A DNA stretch of 64,000 nucleotides from Sambucus nigra (GCA_949130495.1 OX422216.1:365328605-365392604); one strand, 5' to 3'; counted from the first letter of the stretch, positions 13,264 to 24,881 are shown. Translations and numbers: made by a program. Notes: a model not told the origin generated them from the letters alone.

Positions 13264-14104
13264 ATAAAATGTATCAGGTTATAAATAACCACTGGTGATG
13301 AGATTTAAAGAAGTGAGAAATTGTTAATTCGTTATGTAGAGGACCACATTTCTGTTGTTAAAAGGGGTGGACCCTTCGAAACCAGTTGAGGTTTCTGAAA
13401 CCATTAGGATTCCCAAGAAGTAATGGGAGAACAGTCCCAAGAATTTTATCATGAAAGTAACTACTTCATTGAGAAGTTGCGATCCTATATGGGTGATAAT
13501 GGATCGGTTGACTGATGTAGCACATGTTAAGTTAGTTAAGACTAATCATACTATGGGACAACATGCGTCGACCTTTATATCCAAGATAGTGAGATTATAT
13601 GGGGTACCGCTTGATAACGTGTTCGATTAGGACAAGACCTTCGCCTTTTGATTTTGGAAGGGTGTTCAAGAGGCCATAGGTAACGAGTTGTAATTGAGTA
13701 TGGCCTATCATCCACAAATGAATGGGCAGAACAAGTGGACTAATCGGATGTTGGAGAATAAATTATATGTATACCCTTGTATCTTAGAGGAAGACGATAG
13801 TAGTTCTTTCTACTAGTGGAGTTTGGGTACAATTACTCATATAAGCTCAGTTTGGGCATGTTGTCAGTTGAGGTATGGTAAACCTTGTTGCTCTCATGCT
13901 CGTTAGTTAAAGGTGGGGGGACCGGGTCCTATTGCGAAGATCAGAGATGAGTTGATATTTATGGTATATAATGTGTGTAACACATGTTGCGCCAATAACC
14001 TACCTGTGTGCGATCGTTGCGAGACGAGATCGTATGTAGCTAAAGAGAGAGTAATTTATCAAGGTACGAAACATCAAAGGCTAGATAATGAATATATAAA
14101 ATAA
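13264..14104 (+). pseudogene. Gypsy integrase remnant
   Basis: Conceptual translation across broken frames shows the ordered landmarks of a gypsy integrase. A degenerate zinc-finger region begins with KMYQV near 13,267. It is followed by MDRLTDVAHVKLVKT near 13,500, SKIVRLYGVPLDNV near 13,575, a remnant of the second catalytic Asp region, AMAYHP-like MAYHPQMNGQ near 13,700, then LRYGKPC and GGPGPIAKIRDEL. At least six in-frame stops interrupt it, so it cannot act. The family's role is inserting element cDNA into the genome. No chromodomain is recognisable downstream. Confidence 0.85.
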
Positions 14105-14317
14105 GTTTAAGTAGTGAAACCTAAACGATCAAGTTGGCAAGAACCTACGTGACAGGGTAATCTGGAGTTTAAAAAGAACATGTATGGAGTGTTCAGTATG
14201 AAGGGTATTCGATAGCGTATTATATGGGTGGTATGGAGTAGTTTACTTAGGAGCGCAATGATGCGATGCACAACATATATACAGCGCTGGTTACACCTAG
14301 TATACTTTTTTTGAATT

Positions 14318-14350
14318 TCGGGACGAAATTCCGTTGTAAGGGGGGTAGTA
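14318..14350 (+). other. Polypurine tract before 3' LTR
   Basis: GGGACGAAATTCC followed by GTTGTAAGGGGGGTAGTA lies directly left of the TGTAACACCC start of the 3' LTR. The purine-rich AAGGGGGG stretch is the expected plus-strand priming site. Confidence 0.85.
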
Positions 14351-17238
14351 TGTAACACCCTGTATTTTTAATGATTTAAATAATTATGGGAGTAATTATT
14401 ATTGTTGGATTAATTGAATTAAAATGTGAGATTTAATTTTTAATTAATCCGGATTAAAATACATTAACTAGCGTGCCAAGGGTTAATACTTATTGATTGA
14501 ATATTACTATGTGATATGTAATATCTTTTTGATTGAATATTACTGTGTGAATATGTAATATGGGATTATGCATTTTGATAAATTGTCGAGAGTGAGAAAT
14601 ACGACAAATGGTAATTTAAGTCAAACGCGCATGTCAGTCGTGTCGGGACTAATTAATGGGAATAAAAAGAAAATTTATTTTTTATTAACTCGTATTATAA
14701 TTTTGAGAGCTCCATCATGTCCGGAAGGGTCGAGATAGTTGAAAAACTCTATCCGGGCATTTTATTTGGACTTCGGGGTAATTTTAGGCATAACCGGCAC
14801 CCCGTAGGGGTAGTTTTGTCATTTGGATTTTTGAGGAATTAAAATGGACGAAAATTATATAATTATTATATCAGTTACGGGAGTTCCAATAGGGTTAAGT
14901 TACACAGAAATCAAGAGAGAACCATAGAGGGTGAGGGAGAGCAAATCCCAAAGGTGGAAGGCCAATTAACACCACCTTGCACAACCACCACCACCAACGT
15001 GTAGATCGAAAAGTGAGGAACGCATCTATAACAACATCACCAGTGGATCAGACATTCAAATTTGAGGCAAGTGTTTATTACTTTCTTTCCTTTAGCAATA
15101 ATCATGCTCATGTTAGTGTAGGTGAATTTTGATCATGAATTACATATGAAATTGGGTGAAAATTGGAGGTTTCATTTATGATTATGGACTGATTTGATTA
15201 GTAGTTTAATTCCTTCATGTATGTAGAGGATTAATCATGAAATTGGAAAACTATATCGATGAACAAATCTGGGTTGGTTAGGTTCTTTAATTGAAAATTG
15301 GGAAACTAGGGTTCTAATGATCTAAATATGGGGATTTTGAATTATAATGATGATAGGTGATGATTAACAGATGTTATATTAGTGGAAATCATACATACAT
15401 GTTAGGAAGATGATTTAGAATAGTTTATTGGTGATTGGGAATGATCCGTAGAGGTTAGAGGTGTTGAAATGGTGAAGAGAAAGTATCTGGGTAGGGTTGC
15501 CTTTTTACCAGTAGAGGTACGGACCGCTTTTTGATCGTTTTCCTTATTAATAGGTCCGGACCATTTTTCATAAAAAGGTCTGGATCATTTTTTTATAAGA
15601 AGGTCTGGACCGTTTTTCATAAAAAAAAGGGTCCAGATCGTTTTCGTTAGTAGGTCCGGACCGCCCTGCTATATTTTCTAGAATTGAATTGCGGACCTTT
15701 AGGGCATCTTTTAGGACTTGTAATGCGGGAATCTTAATGAAGTACACTGAGATTTGAAGTGATGCTATATTAAGTCAAGTGTGGAGTAAGACTTGGGCAT
15801 ACGTGGGATGTATTCATCTTAGAAATTCGAGAGAGAATACTTGAAATAATTATATTCAGAATAGTAATAAGAGATTTCAATATGTGCAAAATATATGATT
15901 CGGTTGGGTGTATACCTATGGATTTTGATAAGATGTGTGTATGCCTATTACCTGATATTATTGTTAAGTGCACTAATGGATGATAACTCGGGGGTGCAGG
16001 AATATTATTGTTAAGTGCACTAATGATTGATAACCCGGGGGTGCAAAAATATTATTGTTAAGTGCACTAATGGGTGATAACCCGGGACTGCAAAATATTA
16101 TTGTTAAATGCATTAACGGGTGATAACCCGGGGGTGCAAGAATACTATTAATGAGTGAGCTAATGGGTGCTAACCCGGGAGTGCAGGATTAATATGGTTA
16201 GGTGCACTAATGGGTCTTAGCCCGAGGATGCATAATTAGTATGTATATGTATAGGGATGTTGTGATTAAATTTATATATATACAGGAACTTGTGAATTAT
16301 TCTACGGTGTTTAATTTATATATTGGAATGTGGTTATATAAAATAAATCTTAATGTATAACGGATTTATTATGAATTGAGAAACATGTTCATTAGCTATT
16401 AGGTATAGACTAGTTGAATAGCGTATTGTATGGCTGATACGGGAATTCTAATAGTGAGTATAGTTAGTATCATTATGACTTCGAGCTAGTTAAGCTGGGT
16501 TGCATAACTAGGTGGGGTTAGATGTACGTTAGGCATGCATAATAGATGAGAGGTGAGAATCTCATGTGAGAGTTCGATATCTAACATGCACATAATACTT
16601 GCTTTAATGCAGTTTTAAATACTTGCTAAATTATTTTTAAGACATCGGGCTCTGACCCGTCTCTTGCATCTCTTCTCTCTTTTGCTATACATGTATTATA
16701 TCAGGTGCGCGGTCACAGGGACACTAGATTTAGAGACTTGGATTACTTGGCGTGCTGCAGCTGTTGTGGAATCTATAGGTCCTTGCATTAGATGCCTCTA
16801 TCATTTTCATTCAATTCTATATAGACTTTTATTTAGGGCATGTGTCGCCCATCCTTGGTTATTTTTATCAGAGATTGTATTCAGTTTACTTTTCGGTTAT
16901 TTTAGTTGGATTGGGTATTACTATGGTTCTTTGGATTGAGATTTTGAACTGGAGTATTTTATACAGTCTTATTTATTTTAGTATTTGATTTAGACTCAGT
17001 ATTTATTATATCCATGTGTATGGTGAATGGTTTATATTTTATTAATTGAATTGAAAAATGGATTATTTTGTTATAGTTTAAAAAGGAAAATATTTTTTGC
17101 AGTAGCTAAATTATGTATTAGGTGGTTTTACTTGTTAAATGTTTTTCGACATTGATGCTAAGAATGAACCAACCGAACATTCTGTTTTTAATTTAATAAA
17201 GGACTGATCACCCGGTATTTAATTAGGGGGGTGTCACA
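14351..17238 (+). repeat. 3' LTR of the gypsy element (2,888 bp)
   Basis: Starts TGTAACACCC and ends GGGGTGTCACA. It aligns with 7269-10166 over its whole length, including the 47-bp minisatellite at about 15,953-16,235. The 91-residue open frame at 16,664-16,939 lies in its U5 part; the corresponding place in the left LTR is interrupted, so it is not a gene. Confidence 0.95.
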
Positions 17239-17243
17239 CTTTT

Positions 17244-18014
17244 AAACTCTCAAATAATAAACCCTAACATAATGTGTCTTAACACTTACGGTGGATTGTT
17301 GTTTGGATTTCCCATTTGTGAGATCCAACACGCATTTGGTTAAGAGAAGGGTATTAATGAATCAAAATATTAATCAAATTAATATATACCTCATATGTTA
17401 TAATTAATAGTTATTAATTAATTTGAGTCCTTATTTTTAGGACCCATATTCACACTCTCGTATATTTTTCTCATGAAAAATAAGGCACGCTGATAATCAC
17501 TGGCAACAAGAGTATGAGTGGTTGCAATTGAACCGCACATATACCAATTTTATTAGTGTGCGCCATATAAAGGCTACTCTTATTCATAGGGATGGGAATA
17601 AGAAGATCGAACAATTTAACTACCTTGCAAATCATAGAGTTGATCTCCAGTAAGAGTACCTGTTCTATCGTGATCTATTTTCCTACCTGACCCATAGAGG
17701 ATATATTCTACACATAATTGTGATAGATCCCTGACCTTGCTTACATTATTAGAGAAGGCAGAAAAAAAATTCACCCATTATGGCTACAACTATGTACAGA
17801 GAGCAATAACATAGATTGTGATGTCTTGCGCTATATGCACATAAAATTTAATCTTGCCAACAAGTTGAAAAACATGGAATTCCAAGTTCATGTCATGGAT
17901 ATCTATACATCAATCATACCACGTGAAAAAATTCATAAATTTTTAAATACTAATATCGAAGGGATGGAGATCAGGCACATCAAACATTTTCTAAAGTCTT
18001 ATTATAAAAAGGTG

Positions 18015-18051
<37 letters not shown>

Positions 18052-18129
18052 CATAAACTTGATTAGTTAGTTATAATTTCATAGAATCATAATTATTTAG
18101 TCGCTTATGATTATTTATTTTTATAGATA
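17244..18129 (+). other. CACTA interior, possible exon remnants
   Basis: Between the gypsy and hAT insertions. One plus-strand frame gives a protein-like stretch near 17,500-17,655 (HWQQEYEWLQLNRTYTNFIS, then a stop). Another gives 17,826-18,000 (FNLANKLKNMEFQVHVMDIY). I do not recognise the family. They may be exons of the CACTA transposition genes or of a captured gene. A TA/TG microsatellite occupies 18,013-18,050. Confidence 0.35.
18013..18050. repeat. (TA)n(TG)n microsatellite
   Basis: TA dinucleotides pass into TG dinucleotides. Confidence 0.95.
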
Positions 18130-19922
18130 ATGTCGGGAGGCAACGGTAGGGGTGTGCACGAACATGAATAGATCGAACGGACCGAAAAAAACGAACCCAA
18201 CCGGGACCCCTTTTGCGGGTTCTTTAATTCGATCTTAAAATGTAAAGAACCGCATTATTCGGTCCGGTTTCGATCTTGGATCGTAAAATGCGGGTTTGGA
18301 CCGAACAGGACCGCTTATATATATATATATAACTCACGTTGGGCTGCCTGTGCCACACATAAACATAATCCAATACCAATAACCGTAAATTTACAACCCA
18401 TTAAAAAACAATCTAACCTAAGTTATATTCTTATTTTCTCTTCTCTCTCTATACAAACTAACTACATTGGCGTCGGTGGCTCTCCCTTCTTCACTCATCT
18501 CGTGTCTCACTCTCCTCCGGCATAACTGGTCTGTGACAGTTCCAACTTCATCTCGTCTCACTCTCCTCCAGTTCATAATCAAGTATATTTGTTTCTGATT
18601 TTTAAATCTATTGTTCCATATGCTTGTGTATGTTTGTTGATTTTAGATCTACTGATATTTTTATTTGTTATGTGTGTAAATGGATTTTTAGATCTAATGA
18701 TTTAAGATATGTGTATAACAAGTCTTTAATTTTTGGCTTGGGAGTTTTAATTTTGGGTCTTTCGGGTTAGTTTATTATTGTGAGATTAAGGTTATTTATA
18801 CTTTAACCATTCACTTTATTGGGTTGTCCGACCATGAGTTAGATACTAGTCCTTACACATTCAGAGCTAAGATTTTCATGGCTATTGATTCACAAAAACA
18901 AAGATATACAAATTAAATTAATTTATTGTATCTTGAATTCATTCCTGATGTATAGACTTATTAAATTTGGTGCTTAATGATGATGATATCTTCTTGTAAT
19001 TATATATGCATACACCATGTAAAAGCATCTAAGAACATAAAGTCTATATTTAATTTATTTCCTTATATTCACCATTTGATTTTCTCTCTTTCACTCCTTT
19101 TTTGCTAGTGTATAATCAATCAACATAAAGTTTATATCTGCTTGTATATATAAAGTCTGCTTGTATTTATAAAGTCTGCTTTAACCATTCATTCTAGCAG
19201 TTGTTTGTGGGTTTTGTATTTAGGACTGACTAATGTGTTTTTTTTAAGAAAAACGCTGTTTTTAAATAAATAAAAAATGTGCTATTTTGTTTGGGTACGG
19301 AACGAATAGGACCGAGACCGAACAGGGTACACTTGAAAATCGAATAGGACCGAGACCGATTATTCAGATCCGATCTCGGTCCATAATTTTATCGGACCTA
19401 TTAATGCGGTCTGGTCCCAAAAATACCTTTAAATCGGGCCGGATCAGACCGCAAACACCCCTAGGCAACGGCCAAAATGTACTAAGTGACGAAGTGTCAT
19501 TCCCACGAGGGTCCTCATCTCATGCACAACAATAAGAATTCTCATCACTGATCGCTAAGTAATTCACAACTCCGCCTCTAGTTCATTACCGTTCTCCAAG
19601 TACGAGTAGGCAACAAATCCCTGTTGTTCCAACGCCCACAAATAGCATTCCCTGCATCTCCTGCTCAAAGGAAAATAAGCCCATTGGATTCTCCCTTCTC
19701 GAGAATAAGCCCACGAGTGATAAAAAGGACTTGCTGAACTTTAAAGCCTAGTGTTTATCGCTAGAAAAAATGAACGTGAGAGTTAGGGGAGTAGACAATT
19801 GGAACCTTGTTGATCAAGCTATCAAATATGACATATATGATCCACTATGCAAGTGGTCTACATTTCCTAACAAATCAAAGCATAAGGTTCTTTCTCAGGT
19901 TGCTGAACAATTGAGGACATAC
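18130..19922 (+). pseudogene. Unrecognised exon(s) split by the hAT element
   Basis: A TTTTTATAG acceptor-like site precedes an ATG at 18,130 (MSGGNG). The hAT element is inserted in the GGCAACGG codons. Reading resumes at 19,472 as QNVLSDEVSFPRGSSSHAQQ and then hits a stop. Further protein-like sequence follows up to the tandem array (for example NSIPCISCSKENKPIGFSLL near 19,645 and MNVRVRGVDNWNLVDQAIKY near 19,769), with stops between. By position it could be the second gene of the CACTA element. I do not recognise a domain. Confidence 0.35.
18147..19463. mobile_element. Non-autonomous hAT transposon, 1,317 bp
   Basis: Ends are TAGGGGTGTGCACG on the left and, as reverse complement, TAGGGGTGTTTGCGG on the right. 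A perfect 8-bp target duplication, GGCAACGG, lies at 18139-18146 and 19464-19471. Subterminal regions are rich in GGACCG/CGGTCC motifs in both orientations, typical of plant hAT elements. No hAT transposase or dimerisation domain is encoded, so it would depend on an enzyme supplied elsewhere. A short TA run lies at 18,318-18,331. Confidence 0.93.
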
Positions 19923-19924
19923 CA

Positions 19925-22350
19925 GAGAAACACTTAAGCTCGAAAACGTGTTGCGAGGGGGCAGACACCACCAACACCCCCCAAATGGCACTGGAGTGCC
20001 ACGAACACATTGTGAGTGTCCAACATAACATGTTGCAATCGGTTGCGCAATCGCAGGACTCGAATTTTGAGAATAGGATCTGGATTTGAAAGTAAGAACA
20101 CTTAGGCTTGAAAACTTGATGTGAGGGGGAGGACACCACTAACCCCAGACCCCCCCAAAAAATAGCACCACGGGTGTAACGAACACTTTGTACGCGTCCA
20201 ATATAACACGTAGCAACCCGTCGCGCTGTCGCAAGACTCTCGATTTGAGAATAGGACACGAATTTGAAAGTAGGAACACTTAGACTTGAAAACATACTAC
20301 GAGGAAGAGCATGCCACCAACCAACACCCCCCCCCCCCCCCCAAAAAAAAAAAATGGAGGTGCGAGCACCACGAACACCTCGTGCGCATCCAACATAACA
20401 CGTAGAAACTGACCGCACAGTTTCGAAACTCTCGATTTCAAAATAGGACCTAGATTTGAAAGTATGAACACACAGGCTTAAAAATGTGACATGAGGGTGG
20501 GGATGCCACCACCCCTCTCAAAGGGAACCAATGCCGCCATGAATATCTCGTACACGTCTAATGTAACACATACCATCCGATAACGTAGTTGCGGGACTTC
20601 CGGTTTGAGAATAAGACCCGAATATGAAAGTAGGAAAACTTAGACTTGGAAATGTGCTGCGAGCCCCCCCCCCCCCCCCCCCCCCCCCACCTAAACAGCA
20701 CTGCGAGTGGCACGAACACCTTGTGCACGTCCAATATAGCACATAACAACCCGTCGTGCAGTTACGGGACTTCTGGTTTGAGAATAAGACCTGGATTTGA
20801 AAATAGGAACACGCAGGCTTGAAAACGTGCTGCGTGGGGGAGGATGCCACCCCACCACCACCCCTCAAAGGGTACCACTAGCGCTACGAGCATCTCATAC
20901 GCATCTAACGTAACACATAGCAACCCCCGATTTGAGAATAGGGCCCGAATTTGAAAGTAGGAACACTTAGGCTTGAACACGTGATGCGAAGGGGCAAACA
21001 CCCTCCACCCCCCCCCCCCCCCCCAAACGGTACCTCGAGCACCATAAACACCTCATGCGCACCCAACGCAACACGTAGCAAGCGGTCGTGCAATCGTGGG
21101 GCTCGCTATTTGATAATAGGACCCGAATTTGAAAATAGGAACACTTAGGCCTGAAAACGTGTAGCGTGGGGGAGGACGCCCCCCCCCCCCCCCCCCCAAT
21201 GGCATCGCGGGTGCCACACCTCATACGCATCCAACATAACACATAATAAACTGTCACGCAATTGCAAGACTCCCAATTTGAGAAAATGATCCGGATTTGA
21301 AAGTAGGAATACGTGGGCTTAAAAACATGTCGCGAGGGGGAGGACGCCTCCCACCCCTCCAAATGGAACCACGAGTGCCATGAACACCTCACACGCATCT
21401 AACATAACACGTAGTAACTGGACGAACATTTGCAAGACTCCCAGTTTGAGAATAGGACCCGAACTTGATAGTAGGAACACTTAGGCTTGAAAATGTGTTG
21501 CGAGGGGGCGGACGCCAACAAACCCCCCTCCTCAAAGGTCACCGCGGGCACCATGAACACCTCGTACTTATCTAACGTAATATGTAACATCCGATCGGGA
21601 AGTTGCGGGACTTTCGATTTGATAATAGGACCCGAATTTGAAAGTAAGAACACTTAGGACTGAAAATGTGCCGCGAGGGGGCAGACGCCCCTCCCCCCCC
21701 CCCCCCCCCCCACCCCAAAGGCACCTCGGATGCCTCGAAAAACTGATGTGCATCCAACGTAACACATAGCAACCGATCGTGCAGTCGTGGGACCCCCGGT
21801 TTGGGAATAAGACCCCAATTTGAAAGTAGGAACACTTAGGGTTGAAAACGTGTCGTGAGGGGGCGGACGCCCCACCTACCTCCACTCCCCCCCAAAAAAA
21901 AGGAACTGTGGGCTCCACGAAGACCTTGTGCACGATCTATGTAACTCGTAGAAACCGGTCGCGGACTCTCGATTTCAAAATAGGACCCTGGATTTGAAAG
22001 TAGGAACACTTAGACTTGAAAATGTGTCGCGAGGGGGAGGATGCCATCAACCCCTCCCCCACCCCTAACGGCACCGCGGGCACCAGGAACACCTCATCTG
22101 TGTCTAACGTGACACGTAACAGCTAACCTCACAGTCATGTGACTCCCGATTTGAGAATAAGAATCGAATTTTATAGTAGGAACACTTAGGATTGAAAACG
22201 TGTCGTGAGGGGATGGATGCCACCAGCCCCCCCACCCCCAAAAAAAGGCACCTCGGGCGCCACAAATATCTTGTATGCGTCTAATATAACACGTAACAAA
22301 CGATTGCGCAGTCGTGAGACTCCCGGTTTGAGAATAGGTCCCAAACATCC
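19925..22350. repeat. Tandem array, ~174-bp unit, 14 copies, poly-C tracts
   Basis: The phrase GGAACACTTAGGCTTGAAAA recurs 14 times, with intervals of 154-192 bp and mostly 167-180 bp. Each unit then has GCGAGGGGG, a C-rich tract, a GCACCACGAACACCTCGT-like phrase, CGTCCAACATAACACGTAGC-like sequence and TTTGAGAATAGGACCCGAAT. Many units carry pure C runs: 20,327-20,342 (16), 20,664-20,688 (25), 21,008-21,024 (17), 21,179-21,197 (19) and 21,693-21,711 (19). The unit length lets open frames persist on both strands, but these are repeat artefacts. The array sits between the putative CACTA exons and the right subterminal repeats. Confidence 0.95.
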
Positions 22351-22394
22351 CATATTTTTTTGCCACTTAAATAAGGTCACGACTCTAGTCCGGG

Positions 22395-22850
22395 ACCATA
22401 TTTTTTTTTGTAATATATGTTGTCTCGGTTGATGTCCGTGACCGCACTTCAAAGTGTATATTGGTTGGTCACCACCATGGACCGTGACCACTAACGTGAG
22501 GGAGTGAAAAGTAATAATGGCTTTGGACCGTGACCACTATCGCGAAGTGTAAAAGTAGTCACGAATTTGGGTCGTGATCACTCTCCTGAGGGGTAAGAGG
22601 AAATCACGGCTATTGGTCATGACCCAGATACAATATAGTCACGCTTGGGTCAGGGATTTGGTACGTGGCCAACGGGTCACAACCCTTATCTGCAGCCGTG
22701 TAACCTGACACAGTGGTTCGTGACCATTTCACAAGGTTATGGACTTGGTCCGTGACTAGTAATTTTGGCCACGCTAGATTTGTTCACGGGTCAGGTCCGC
22801 AATCCATGGGCTGTCACGACCCAAGTTCGCGAGTGTTCGCCTAATTTGGT
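22395..22850. repeat. CACTA right subterminal repeats (GTGACC motifs)
   Basis: A dense series of GGACCGTGACCACT, GTCACGA and GGTCACG motifs mirrors the array at 5,680-6,070 and leads to the right terminus TTTGGTGTAGTG at 22,845-22,856. Confidence 0.75.
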
Positions 22851-22857
22851 GTAGTGA

Positions 22858-24569
22858 GATGTTGAAAAGAAAATCCAATAAGCTACAAGCTTTCTGAATT
22901 TTAGTTCTTATAGTAATCATTTTTAACAAGATATCACCTGGAAACCTTGATTATGAAAGGATAATATAGTGGGATAGTTTGAGTGAACTATAGAAAGAAT
23001 AAGCAAGCTCTTACTGAGTTCAAATGGTAGGGAGAATGTGTATTTTCGGATTGGACTAAATATAGATCTCCACTCAGCATATATGGGAGGAATTGGGGTA
23101 GGTAGCCCCCCACAAGCCACCTTATATGCTCCCTGCCCAGGGGTTGCTACCCTACTGTCTAAAGGGTCCAAAGATAGCTAGAAAGTGGTCAATAACCAAA
23201 AGGAGCCATCAAAAAATAACCCATAAAGTTGAGAAGAAAAATAGAGAAGGATCTGATGGTCGAGAATCGATTCTCACCTAATAGGTCCGAATTCTTTGGC
23301 GTAACTGTTTTTTACCAAACTTCGGGCAGAAAATACACTTACATGGGTATAAACGATTTTTTTACATCGTCGAAGAAGTTAAATTTTTCAAGAATTCCAC
23401 TGTACCTCTCTGAGAATTTTTAAAAATTTTCTGAGCACTTATATTTTTTTGACGAAAACCCATGATTTATTTTATTATTATTATTATTATTATTTGAATT
23501 TCCTTATTTTATCCTTATGAAATTATAATACATAAATATAAGTGTAATTATATAATTCATCATGTATAATTTTCTTTAATTCTATTTAAAACACGTAACT
23601 TAATTTAACATTTGTAACGCGATATGCAATAATTTTGAATTTTTTCTCATTAATTTTAATTTCAATTAAAAATAACTTATTTAAATTAATCCCATTAAAT
23701 TCTCATAAATCCAAGTTCTTATAGTTTACCAATTATACAAGTCCGAATATATGACACTGACTTTATTAATTCAATAAAATTTCAAAAAATTATAGGCTAA
23801 ATCATTTTGTGAGAATGCATTTAATAAATGTCATCAGAAGAGTAGGGCCAACAAACTTCTCTGCATTATACTTTTGTATATCTTTAATTACACCTGACAC
23901 CCGAAAAAACAAAAGTAAAACAAGGAAAATGATATTGGCACCGAAAAAATGACCGAAAGTGGAGATACCGAATTAGGTGGCGGGTTTCTATTGGTTAGTT
24001 TGTGGGGTCCGCGCCAGCGGGTCCAAAGAACCAACCATTAACCACGCTGCCACGTGTAGTTTCAGTCAAAATTAATGTAATTTTTCCAGTTACAATAGAA
24101 GTGTTGGTAAAACAAAATTACATCTGAAAACTTATAACAATACACGTTTAAAACCTCTCGCCCAAGTGCAATCCATTTATGAGAGACCCGAGTGTAGATA
24201 GTTGTTAGAATTTAAAATTTTATGTACATTTATTACATTTGAAACCTCATAGATTTGGTTAGAATTCATGTGCAGTGCTGAAGAGGCGTTGAAAACTACT
24301 GAAAATCCCATACTTAATATCTTATTATGGTACTTCTTGAAAATGTACCAATTAATGTATTTATTTTCTAAAACCAAGCATAAACTTTGGAACGAGCTGA
24401 AGCAGGTCAAAAAACAGTTGGTCTTTTCAGATAGTTGGAGATTCACATGGTTTCTACGAAAACTAATGAACTGCATTCGTGGTATCATGTGGTTCACATC
24501 GCCGAGTTTAGGCTCAACACAAGAGATATCAGGTTAAATGGGGTAATCTATCCTATATAACCTACTGCA
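22858..24569. repeat. Direct repeat A', right of the CACTA block
   Basis: Begins AGATGTTGAAAAGAAAATCC immediately after the CACTA terminus and ends near CCTATATAACCTACTGCA. It is colinear with 4009-5659. It has a shorter ATT tract and an extra 185-bp insertion at 23,922-24,106. The open frames inside it are not conserved between the two copies, which argues against coding. Confidence 0.85.
23922..24106. mobile_element. MITE-like insertion, 185 bp, in A' only
   Basis: Flanked by GTAAAAC at 23,915-23,921 and 24,107-24,113. Copy A reads straight through the corresponding site (GTAAAATAAAATTAC, near 5,130), giving an empty paralogous site. The insert begins AAGGAAAATGATATTGGCAC and ends near ATAGAAGTGTTG. 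Its terminal inverted repeats are poor at best, so the superfamily is uncertain. Confidence 0.75.
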
Positions 24570-24881
24570 TTCATATTGGGCGATAAAAACTCCTCGAACT
24601 TAAGGTTATGATCAAACCGACTCACCACGGGTTTCCAGAATTGACACACCATGGATTTGCACCTGGGTATAAATTGAATCATCACGGCTCTGTTTGGTTG
24701 CACAAATTATTTGATTATGTAAATTGGTTCATTGTGAATTAATGAATTATAAATGAGTGGATTTAAAATGAGTTTAAATGCATTTTTACGTAATGTTTAG
24801 TAATTTAAAATTTATGTTAAGGTTCTATGGGAAAAAAACATACAAATTAATTAAGAGAGGGGGAGGGAGTAAGGGGGAATG

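Larger units (their letters stand above)
7269..17238 (+). mobile_element. Ty3-gypsy LTR retrotransposon, complete ends, degenerate interior
   Basis: Two ~2.9-kb direct LTRs (TGTAACA...GTGTCACA) enclose a 4.18-kb interior. A perfect 5-bp target duplication, CTTTT, lies at 7264-7268 and 17239-17243. A tRNA-Met-like primer-binding site follows the left LTR and a polypurine tract precedes the right LTR. The interior is short for gag-pol, and only integrase remnants are recognisable. Long LTRs, the Met primer site and a GGGACGAAATTCC phrase before the polypurine tract suggest a Tekay/Del-type chromovirus, which is inference. Sampled stretches of the LTRs differ by roughly 5-15%, so the insertion is not recent. 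Confidence 0.95.
5660..22856. mobile_element. CACTA (En/Spm-like) element, composite, ~17.2 kb
   Basis: The left end reads GACTACACAAAATTCTGCGA. The reverse complement of the right end reads CACTACACCAAATTAGGCGA, matching at 17 of the first 21 positions. Both ends continue into arrays of GTGACC/GGTCACG motifs, as expected for CACTA subterminal repeats. The first base on the left is G instead of C, and flanking bases (ACC, AGA) show no 3-bp target duplication. The interior holds a gypsy LTR element, an hAT element and a tandem array. I see no intact TNP2-type transposase, so this is a non-autonomous or wrecked element. Alternatively, the two ends could belong to different CACTA copies joined by later insertions. 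Confidence 0.65.

Noticed and set aside
16664..16939. 91-residue hydrophobic frame
   Set aside because: It lies within the 3' LTR; the corresponding stretch of the 5' LTR is interrupted by substitutions, so it is not conserved as coding.
19867..22491. Many 60-190-residue open frames, mostly on the minus strand, with poly-Gly stretches
   Set aside because: They recur with the ~174-bp repeat and translate the same unit in shifting frames; poly-Gly comes from the poly-C tracts. No start context or conserved domain.
4009..24569. A and A' as the two LTRs of a ~20-kb retrotransposon
   Set aside because: TGTTG...CA-like ends are present, but no primer-binding site follows A, no polypurine tract precedes A', flanking 5-mers (GAAGA, TTCAT) do not match, and the inner borders are CACTA-like termini.
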